Source of the DNA: Bacillota bacterium
Lineage (GTDB): Bacteria > Bacillota > Clostridia > Oscillospirales > Ruminococcaceae
Length of the DNA stretch: 5,188 nt
Assembly: GCA_023413185.1 (NCBI GenBank)
Contig: JAEZQD010000107.1
Span: 1 to 5,188 of the forward strand
Direction: 5' to 3'
Made by a program: the position numbers and the translations under genes. Of the stretch, positions 1 to 4,271 are shown piece after piece. The notes under the pieces are model-generated. The model was not told the DNA's origin. It searched no databases and worked only from the letters and a program-made list of their open reading frames with translations. Each line of letters opens with the position of its first letter. The first letter of the stretch is position 1.

Positions 1-78
1 CTTGCCGCTGACATCGCAGGGCGCGCAAATGTAATATTCGTAGACGACTCGGTACCCAACGGCTCGGTGGTACGGTAG
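1..78 (+). CDS. Possible 3' end of an unrecognised upstream gene (partial)
   Basis: The first frame is open from the left edge to a TAG at 76-78, giving 25 residues that end in DDSVPNGSVVR. The composition is protein-like (alternating hydrophobic and charged residues), and the stop lies 25 bp before a long hairpin, as expected for a gene end. The two other plus frames close early or read as Arg-rich nonsense. A minus-strand frame is also open across this stretch but shows no convincing start with a ribosome binding site. The fragment is too short to name a family, so this is only a likely gene tail; sequence to the left would settle it. Confidence 0.35.
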   Translation, partial: LAADIAGRANVIFVDDSVPNGSVVR

Positions 79-102
79 TGGTCACAGTATAGTTTACACA
101 AA

Positions 103-147
103 GAGCCAAGGCTTACGACGCGTAGTATAGCGTCGTGGCTTTGGCTC
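103..147 (+). other. Long hairpin upstream of tatD
   Basis: Bases 103-121 pair with 130-147 to give about 18 base pairs with one bulged T (114) and an 8-base loop (122-129). The outer stem is GAGCCAA/TTGGCTC and the inner stem ACGACGC/GCGTCGT. Two of the pairs (110-140 and 113-137) are G-U wobbles in plus-strand RNA but would be A-C mismatches in minus-strand RNA, so the structure is best formed by a plus transcript. No run of T follows (ACAACGG), so it is not a standard intrinsic terminator. It may be a weak or factor-assisted terminator for the gene on the left, an RNase III or stability element, or part of the tatD leader. Confidence 0.6.
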
Positions 148-177
148 ACAACGGTTATACAGATGAAAGGAAATAGA

Positions 178-951
178 ATGAACAATATCTTTGATTCCCA
201 CGCACATTATGACGACGAGCGGTTTGATGAGGACAGAGAATCGTTAATCTCCTCTCTTGCGGCGGGCGGGGTTCGCGCTGTCATCAACGCGGGGGCGGAT
301 ATGAAAACAAGCCGCATGGGGCTTGCCTATACAAAGCAGTACGAGTATTTCTATTGCGCGGTGGGTATTCACCCCCAGGCGGCGGGGGAGTACACGCCCA
401 AGGATTTGCTCGAGCTTTCCGCACTGTGCCGCGAGCCCAAGGTGGTTGCCATCGGTGAGATCGGGCTTGACTACCACTACGAACAACCCGACCGAGAGGT
501 GCAAAAGGCTGCGTTTGCGGCGCAGCTTTCGCTTGCAAGGCAGCTCGAAAAGCCTGTGATTATCCACAGCCGCGATGCAACCGCCGATATCATTAGCTAT
601 CTAAAAAAGTATCGTCCCAAGGGCGTGGTGCACTGCTATTCGGGCAGTGTAGAGACGGCAAAGGAGCTGCTGAGCATGGGGCTGTATCTGGGCTTTACCG
701 GGGTGGTTACCTTCCAAAACGCAAGGCAAGTGGCAGAGGTAGTAGCCGCAACGCCCCTTTCGCGCCTGCTGCTCGAGACCGACTGCCCGTATATGGCACC
801 CGCTCCGCACCGCGGTAAACGCTGCGACAGCCGCATGATTGAGCTTACCGCCCAGCGCATCGCCGAGATAAAGGGCATCCCCACCCAGGAGCTTGTGGAT
901 ATCGCCACCGAGAACACCTGCCGTCTGTTTGGCATAACGCTCGGCGAGTAG
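178..951 (+). CDS. tatD: TatD-family metal-dependent hydrolase/DNase
   Basis: A 257-residue cytoplasmic hydrolase of the amidohydrolase (TIM-barrel) superfamily, the usual length for the family. Visible metal-site motifs: DSHAH with His8 and His10 near the N-terminus, GIHP at 63-66, GEIGLDYH with Glu94, IIHSR with His130, VHCYSG with His152, and ETDCPYMAP with Asp202 followed by the HRGKR loop (His211). All expected ligands are present, so the enzyme should be active. Family members are Mg-dependent 3'-5' exonucleases or DNases linked to DNA repair and turnover; despite the name they are not needed for Tat export. The ATG at 178 is preferred to the in-frame ATG at 163 because GAAAGG (165-170) sits 7 bases before it, and the family begins with a short strand leading straight into HxH. 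In many Firmicutes tatD precedes rnmV and rsmA; here a small membrane-protein gene follows after 145 bp. Confidence 0.95.
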   Translation: MNNIFDSHAHYDDERFDEDRESLISSLAAGGVRAVINAGADMKTSRMGLAYTKQYEYFYCAVGIHPQAAGEYTPKDLLELSALCREPKVVAIGEIGLDYHYEQPDREVQKAAFAAQLSLARQLEKPVIIHSRDATADIISYLKKYRPKGVVHCYSGSVETAKELLSMGLYLGFTGVVTFQNARQVAEVVAATPLSRLLLETDCPYMAPAPHRGKRCDSRMIELTAQRIAEIKGIPTQELVDIATENTCRLFGITLGE

Positions 952-1096
952 GGCGAGCACGGGTGAGTGCCTTGTCCCCTTTTGCTGCCCTATTATGCAA
1001 ACTGGTCTTGTTGGCACATAAAAGAGCGTCGTGTGCGTGATACCCTGCCGCTGGGCAGCGTTTTGCCGCTTACAAAGAAAGAGGTGTGAGGACTGT

Positions 1097-1300
1097 ATGT
1101 ACATCTTAATGGCATTATTGGTGGCTGCGGTGGGGTTGTTTCAGTTGATTGCCCCAAATCTTTGGTACGAGTTAACCCAATCGTGGAAAAGCTATAGCGC
1201 AGCCGATCCGTCCGATCTGTTTATTAAGGTTACCCGTATCCGGGGTGGGGTGTTTGCGCTTATCGGCCTTGTATGCCTGATACTGCTTCTTATTCTTTAG
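1097..1300 (+). CDS. Small two-helix membrane protein, DUF6199-like
   Basis: A 67-residue protein. Residues 1-20 form a first hydrophobic helix ending in a proline (QLIAP), then comes a short polar segment (about 21-48) with NLWYELTQSWKS and DPSDLFIKVTRIRGG, and a second hydrophobic helix (about 50-67) runs to the C-terminus. The pattern of P-x-x-W, a W-K pair, a P-S turn and an R-x-x-G entering the second helix recalls the small DUF6199 proteins of Firmicutes. That assignment is from memory of the pattern, and no function is established for the family. The start is the ATG at 1097, with GAGGTG (1081-1086) or GAGG (1088-1091) upstream. A longer reading from 1031 adds a Cys/Arg-rich stretch that does not fit a membrane N-terminus. 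No clear promoter is seen in 952-1096, so it may be cotranscribed with tatD. A strong terminator lies 40 bp downstream. Confidence 0.8.
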   Translation: MYILMALLVAAVGLFQLIAPNLWYELTQSWKSYSAADPSDLFIKVTRIRGGVFALIGLVCLILLLIL

Positions 1301-1301
1301 C

Positions 1302-1334
1302 TTGATTACGCAGTAATCAAAATTACTAGGTAAT
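1302..1334. repeat. Tandem ATTAC-N3-GTAAT palindromes
   Basis: Two inverted repeats with the same core lie 17 bp apart: TTGATTAC-GCA-GTAATCAA (1302-1320, perfect 8-bp arms) and ATTAC-TAG-GTAAT (1322-1334). Both share ATTAC-N3-GTAATCA to the right. They sit just after the stop of the small membrane-protein gene and just before the terminator hairpin. Small AT-rich dyads like these could be protein-binding half sites or mRNA 3'-end structures. No regulator can be named. Confidence 0.5.
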
Positions 1335-1339
1335 CATTC

Positions 1340-1381
1340 AAAAAGCGTCCGTACAGGCTACTGCCTGTACGGACGCTTTTT
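1340..1381. terminator. Bidirectional intrinsic terminator
   Basis: A perfect 14-bp GC-rich stem, GCGTCCGTACAGGC (1345-1358) with GCCTGTACGGACGC (1363-1376), has a 4-base TACT loop. It is flanked by A5 on the left (1340-1344) and T5 on the right (1377-1381). It therefore works as a Rho-independent terminator in both directions: for the plus-strand small membrane-protein gene (stop at 1300) and for the minus-strand CAP gene (stop at 1423). This matches the convergent arrangement. Confidence 0.95.
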
Positions 1382-1422
1382 ACGGTTAATCGAAGGCATA
1401 GCAACAGCTCGGGTGTCTTTGG

Positions 1423-2391
1423 TTACTTAAACGTGCCGAACTCCTGTACGGCGTACGCCACCTGACCCTTGCCGGATACATAGCCGTAGTAAACACCGAT
1501 ACCCACATGGGTATAAGCACTGCGCACCATGTTCTCGTAGTGACCGGCGCTGTTGATCCACAGATCCATAAAGTAGGTAGCGCTGGGCGACATACCCGTG
1601 GTCTTGGCAAGGTTCTCGCCAAGGTACGAGTAGCCGCTTAACGGTACCTCCACCTTAAACACGCTGTCCCAGCTGCCGCCGTCGGGGCGGGAATGCGCAA
1701 AGTAGTTGTAGTCGTACATCTCTTTGGCACGGATGCGCGCGCCCGCGGCAAGGTTGGAGCTCTTTTTAAGCTCGCTAAGCCCGTTGGAAACACGCAGCTC
1801 GTTTAACTGTTTAAAGATTGCGTCCTCCACGCCGGAGTAGAAGCTGGTGTCGGAGGACATGCTCGGGTCGTCGCTGATGCGTGGACCGTAGTCTATCTCG
1901 GTGCCGCTGCTCGGTTTGGAGGAGCTAGCGACGGAGCTTGTTGCCTTAGAACTAGCCGCCTTAGAACTAGCCGCCTTAGAACTAGCCGCGCTGGAGCTGG
2001 GCGGCTTGGAGCTGGGCGGGCTTGCGGCGGAGCTTGCAGCCTTCGAGCTTGCGGCCTTCGAGCTTACTGCCTGTGAGCTTTGGGATGCAGAGCCGGCGGG
2101 CTTGGAGGAGACGACCGAAGAACCGGGTTTGGATGGATCCTGCTCCGGCGCGGCATTGCTTGCGGGGGATGAGTCGGAAGAAGCCGCAGCGTCGTTGCTT
2201 TCGGTGTCGAAATTGTCTGGTTCCGAGGTCGCTTGGTCCACTGCCGAGTCGCCGCCGGACGTGTTTTCGGATGCAGAATCAGACAAAGATGATGAGACTA
2301 CCGCACCGTCATCGGCGCAGGAAAACAGCATAAGGGAGGCGGACAAAAGCAGGCACAAGACGACGGCAAGGCGTTTTAGGTTTGCTTGCAC
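1423..2391 (-). CDS. Secreted CAP/SCP-domain (YkwD-like) protein, putative lipoprotein
   Basis: 322 residues. Residues 1-24 are a signal peptide (basic MQANLKR, then a hydrophobic core) ending in LFSC, a relaxed lipobox with Cys25 as the possible lipidated residue; Phe at -2 is unusual, so ordinary signal peptidase cleavage is an alternative. Residues 26-165 are a Ser/Ala/Lys/Pro-rich, probably disordered linker with SSKAA repeats at about 110-150, suited to crossing the cell wall. Residues 185-322 are a CAP domain: LNELRVSNGL, RAKEM, FAHSRPDGGSW (His233), YLGENLA (Glu259), WINSAGHYENM (His284), THVGIGVY and the end strand AYAVQEFG. The conserved His/Glu cavity residues are present. The biochemical role of bacterial CAP domains is largely unknown. 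The start is GTG at 2391, preceded 9 bases upstream by AGGAAAGGA (2409-2401); a nearer ATG is out of frame. It is a single-gene transcript with its own promoter and a folded leader, and it ends at the terminator at 1340-1381. Confidence 0.93.
   Translation of the reverse strand: MQANLKRLAVVLCLLLSASLMLFSCADDGAVVSSSLSDSASENTSGGDSAVDQATSEPDNFDTESNDAAASSDSSPASNAAPEQDPSKPGSSVVSSKPAGSASQSSQAVSSKAASSKAASSAASPPSSKPPSSSAASSKAASSKAASSKATSSVASSSKPSSGTEIDYGPRISDDPSMSSDTSFYSGVEDAIFKQLNELRVSNGLSELKKSSNLAAGARIRAKEMYDYNYFAHSRPDGGSWDSVFKVEVPLSGYSYLGENLAKTTGMSPSATYFMDLWINSAGHYENMVRSAYTHVGIGVYYGYVSGKGQVAYAVQEFGTFK
1929..2083 (-). repeat. Repetitive linker-coding DNA, including three perfect 15-bp tandem units
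   Basis: Read on the plus strand, GCCTTAGAACTAGCC occurs three times in a row without change (1943-1957, 1958-1972, 1973-1987), and degenerate copies follow to about 2083, including two of GCCTTCGAGCTT. The unit is five codons long and encodes SSKAA in the CAP protein linker, so gain or loss of units keeps the reading frame. The three identical units use the same AGT-TCT-AAG codons, unlike the neighbouring degenerate copies, which suggests recent duplication. Confidence 0.85.
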
Positions 2392-2432
2392 TAGGTATCA
2401 TCCTTTCCTGTATACGGTATGTTTGGTCTTCT

Positions 2433-2542
2433 CAAGGCAAGGGCTTGTCTTCACGGTGTTCGGCGGCCTGCCAATGAGGCTGGCAGGGGGGAGGGTTCGG
2501 GATAAGCCACGGGTGCCAAATCAAATACAAGCAACTGCCTTG
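2433..2542 (-). ncRNA. Candidate structured 5' leader (cis-regulatory RNA) of the CAP gene
   Basis: The minus transcript can form a long closing helix. CAAGGCAG (2542-2535) pairs with UUGCCUUG (2440-2433), then there is a 2x2 internal loop, then GCUUGU (2532-2527) pairs with ACAAGC (2448-2443). One G-U pair in this helix would be an A-C mismatch on the opposite strand, so the fold favours the minus RNA. Inside, CCUGCCA/UGGCAGG forms a perfect 7-bp hairpin (2487-2467) with a 7-base loop, beside a C-rich run (2495-2486). An alternative pairing, GGCUU (2508-2504) with AAGCC (2446-2442), would compete with the closing helix. The element begins about 4 bases after the predicted transcription start and ends about 40 bases before the GTG. 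I could not match it to c-di-AMP, c-di-GMP, cobalamin, TPP, lysine or glycine riboswitch signatures. The fold is visible in the sequence; a regulatory role is inferred. Confidence 0.4.
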
Positions 2543-2552
2543 GGTTATCAAC

Positions 2553-2581
2553 ATTGTAACACAGTTTACATAAAAGCTCAA
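2553..2581 (-). promoter_or_regulatory. Sigma-A-type promoter for the CAP gene
   Basis: On the minus strand, TTGAGC (2581-2576) and TACAAT (2558-2553) are separated by exactly 17 bases, matching 4/6 and 5/6 of the -35 and -10 consensus. Transcription would start near 2546-2548, giving a leader of about 155 bases before the GTG at 2391. This is long for a simple gene and contains the folded element described separately. Confidence 0.65.
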
Positions 2582-2701
2582 AAATAATAATTGCCAACCG
2601 CGGTTTACCTATACAAATACCCGTAGTTTTACATTTATTTATTGTTTCGTGGCATTGTTTGGTCAGTTTACAAATAGATTGTTTTTTTTACCTTATATTT
2701 T

Positions 2702-2710
2702 TGGTATAAT
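2702..2710 (+). promoter_or_regulatory. Extended -10 promoter for the nitroreductase operon
   Basis: TGGTATAAT is a perfect TATAAT (2705-2710) with a TGN extension (2702-2704). No good -35 lies at the right distance; the -35 zone is a T-run (2682-2689), which fits an extended -10 promoter that does not depend on a strong -35. The start point would be near 2717, about 44 bases before the GTG of the nitroreductase gene. The promoter is divergent from the CAP promoter, about 120 bp away. Confidence 0.7.
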
Positions 2711-2760
2711 AACCACACAAGCAAACAGCGCAGACGATATAAGTAAGGGGAGGACATGCT

Positions 2761-3333
2761 GTGTTTGACAACCTTGTTTTGAACAACAGAAGCTACCGCA
2801 GCTTTGCTGAGGGCTACCCTGTTACCCGGGACGACCTGTTTTCTCTGGTGGCGCTCGCGCGGCTGTCTCCCTCTGCGGGCAACATCCAGCCGCTCAAGTA
2901 TTTTTTAAGCTGCGAGCAGCAGACCAAGGAGCTGATCTTTCCGCTGTTAAAGTGGGCGGACGTGTCAGGCAAGACCGAGCAAGAAAAAGGCAAGCCCGCC
3001 GCATACATCTGCGTGTTTGTGGATAGTAACCTAGTCCCTACCATGTCTGCCGCGTATGTGGACGCGGGCATTGCGGCGCAGACCATTCTGCTGGGTGCGT
3101 GCGAAAAAGGGCTTGGCGGGTGCATTGTAACAAGCTTTGACCGCGCAAGGCTAAAGCATGCGCTTATGGTCACCATCGGCGCGTACGAGCCGCTGATGGT
3201 CATTGCGCTCGGCAAGCCGTATGAGGATATCACGCTTGAAGAATCGGGCTACGAAACCGGCTGTTACCGTGACGCCGAGGGCGTGCGCCATGTGCCCAAG
3301 CGTCAGCTTACCGACATTATTATTGGGATGTAG
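2761..3333 (+). CDS. Nitroreductase-family FMN-dependent oxidoreductase
   Basis: 190 residues, a typical single-domain length for the family. FMN-contact motifs: NRSYRSF (9-15, Arg10, Ser11 and Arg13 for the flavin phosphate), ARLSPSAGNIQPLKYF (33-48, the conserved S-x-x-N-x-Q-P), DAGIAAQTILL (101-111), KGLGGC (116-121) and the closing ALGKP strand (149-153). The C-terminal CYRDAEGVRHVPKR is typical of a Clostridia subgroup. Family members are cytoplasmic homodimers that use NAD(P)H to reduce nitro, quinone or other electron-poor substrates; the substrate here cannot be told. The start is GTG at 2761, with GGGGAGG (2747-2753) 7 bases upstream; the ATG at 2756 is in another frame and stops at once. 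It is the first gene of a likely two-gene operon with the TIM-barrel gene 37 bp downstream and no terminator between them. Confidence 0.9.
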   Translation: MFDNLVLNNRSYRSFAEGYPVTRDDLFSLVALARLSPSAGNIQPLKYFLSCEQQTKELIFPLLKWADVSGKTEQEKGKPAAYICVFVDSNLVPTMSAAYVDAGIAAQTILLGACEKGLGGCIVTSFDRARLKHALMVTIGAYEPLMVIALGKPYEDITLEESGYETGCYRDAEGVRHVPKRQLTDIIIGM

Positions 3334-3370
3334 CGGATTGATTTGTTTACGATAAAGGAAGGATGATACG

Positions 3371-4045
3371 ATGTCACAGTTTGTTCCAGAGATTCAGGGA
3401 ACCCTGCGCAAGTTTATGCTAAACGTTCCGGATGAGATACACGAGGCAAGCGGCATCCGCATCTTTGGCAAGCGTATCCGTTCTATCGTGTTTACCACCG
3501 ATATCTGCATCATCCGCAACGTCAACGCCGACGCGGTGATCGCAGTCTACCCGTTTACCCCGCAGCCGATCATCACTCAGGCGGTTATGCTCGCGGCGGA
3601 TATCCCGGTGTTCTGCGGTGTGGGTGGAGGGCTTACCCAGGGTACCCGCGTACTCAACCTTGCCCTTCACGCCGAGTTTCAGGGTGCCATTGGCGTGGTG
3701 CTCAACGCGCCCACGTCAAACCGTGTGCTCAAAAAGGTGTTTGAGCGCATCGACATCCCCGCCGTCATTACCGTAGTAAACGAAAATGACGATATTGCCG
3801 CGCGCCTGGACGCGGGCGCCGCAATCCTAAACGTCTCCGCCGCCGCAAAAACCCCCGAGATTGTGGCAAAGATTCGCGCGGAGTTTCCCCTTGTGCCCAT
3901 TATCGCCACGGGCGGACCCGACGGCGACAGCATCAGGCGCACCATTGCCGCCGGAGCAAACGCCATTACCTGGACCCCGCCGACCAACGGGGAGATCTTT
4001 ACGCGGGTTATGGACGAGTACCGCGCTGGTAAGCCGCACCCGTAA
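3371..4045 (+). CDS. Conserved TIM-barrel protein of unknown reaction (often annotated as a hydrolase)
   Basis: 224 residues with eight strand-like hydrophobic segments in barrel order: SIVFTTDICIIR (38-49), DAVIAVYPF (54-62), IPVFCGVGGG (78-87), GAIGVVLNAP (105-114), PAVITVVNEND (130-140), AAILNVSAA (150-158), VPIIATGGPD (175-184) and AGANAITWTPP (194-204). The ATGGPDGDSIRR segment and the following ANAITW strand resemble the phosphate-binding end of ribulose-phosphate-binding and KDPG-aldolase-like barrels. No catalytic residues can be assigned with certainty. Similar Clostridia proteins are, as I recall, labelled only hydrolase or TIM-barrel protein. There is no signal peptide, so it is cytoplasmic. 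The start is ATG at 3371, 7 bases after AAGGAAGGA (3355-3363). It is probably cotranscribed with the nitroreductase gene. The 226 bp after it hold no clear terminator before argG. Confidence 0.8.
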   Translation: MSQFVPEIQGTLRKFMLNVPDEIHEASGIRIFGKRIRSIVFTTDICIIRNVNADAVIAVYPFTPQPIITQAVMLAADIPVFCGVGGGLTQGTRVLNLALHAEFQGAIGVVLNAPTSNRVLKKVFERIDIPAVITVVNENDDIAARLDAGAAILNVSAAAKTPEIVAKIRAEFPLVPIIATGGPDGDSIRRTIAAGANAITWTPPTNGEIFTRVMDEYRAGKPHP

Positions 4046-4126
4046 CTGAAGTGCGCTTATACAATCTATACAGGGAAAAAGCAAAAGACCTGTAAAAGTT
4101 GTGCTAAACTACAATGTTGCATTCAT

Positions 4127-4144
4127 AATGTATTTTTATGCATT
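4127..4144. promoter_or_regulatory. ARG box 1 (ArgR/AhrC operator), near-consensus
   Basis: AATGTATTTTTATGCATT matches the bacterial ARG-box pattern WNTGAATWWWWATTCANW at 16 of 18 positions. The two differences fall at symmetrical places in the half sites. It lies just upstream of the argG -35 and 42 bp (start to start, about four helical turns) from a second, weaker box. ArgR/AhrC binds as a hexamer to paired boxes with arginine as corepressor. The regulator itself is not in this window. Confidence 0.7.
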
Positions 4145-4150
4145 AAATCC

Positions 4151-4178
4151 TTGCAAATGGCGGTTTGTAATGTATAAT
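4151..4178 (+). promoter_or_regulatory. argG promoter
   Basis: TTGCAA (4151-4156) and a perfect TATAAT (4173-4178) have 16-bp spacing. A second TATAAT follows directly (4179-4184) but has no -35 at a suitable distance. The start would be near 4185, leaving a leader of about 87 bases. Arginine-box sequence covers the -10, so repression by steric block is expected. Confidence 0.7.
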
Positions 4179-4186
4179 TATAATAA
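4169..4186. promoter_or_regulatory. ARG box 2, degenerate, overlapping the -10
   Basis: AATGTATAATTATAATAA keeps a good left half site (TGTAT) and the AT-rich centre of an ARG box but has a poor right half, about 14 of 18 pattern positions. Part of the match simply reflects the TATAAT hexamers it overlaps. It is credible mainly because of the strong box 42 bp upstream. A further half-site-like ATTGAATGTATTC lies at 4187-4199. Confidence 0.45.
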
Positions 4187-4271
4187 ATTGAATGTATTCC
4201 TTTCCACTGGTTACAGTGACCCCAAACAGGGTTTCAGCCACATTACATTAATTAAAGTGAGGTTTTTTAAT

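Noticed and set aside
163..177. Upstream ATG for tatD giving a five-residue longer N-terminus
   Set aside because: The GAAAGG ribosome binding site lies inside this extension and is well spaced for the ATG at 178, and family members start just before the HxH motif.
951..983. Possible terminator after tatD (GCAC/GTGC with GGG/CCC and TTTT)
   Set aside because: The stem is broken by a large internal loop and the T-run is only four long, too weak to call.
991..1022. Possible promoter for the small membrane protein (TATTAT or CATAAA)
   Set aside because: No acceptable -35 hexamer lies at 16-18 bp from either.
1044..1064. Small GC hairpin CTGCC/GGCAG followed by TTTT
   Set aside because: The stem is five pairs and lies just upstream of a gene start; it is too weak to be called a terminator or attenuator.
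1031..1096. N-terminal extension of the small membrane protein
   Set aside because: The extra 22 residues are Cys/Arg-rich and precede a good ribosome binding site and ATG at 1097.
601..1104. Minus-strand reading frame across the 3' half of tatD
   Set aside because: It lies antisense to a gene with full family motifs, and its translation has no recognisable pattern.
1943..1987. Short direct repeats considered as a CRISPR array
   Set aside because: The 15-bp units are contiguous with no spacers and encode a low-complexity protein linker in frame.
1901..2587. Plus-strand frame with LELAALELAALEL repeats
   Set aside because: It is the mirror of the repetitive CAP linker. The signal peptide and CAP domain show that the minus frame is the real one, and this frame also runs through the intergenic promoter region.
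2814..3233. Minus-strand frame inside the nitroreductase gene
   Set aside because: It is antisense to a well-supported gene and has no promoter or ribosome binding site of note.
3827..4084. Minus-strand frames over the TIM-barrel gene
   Set aside because: They are antisense shadows in GC-rich coding sequence with no family pattern.
4070..4093. Possible terminator after the TIM-barrel gene (ACAGG/CCTGT)
   Set aside because: It is only a 5-bp stem with a 14-base loop and no T-tract.
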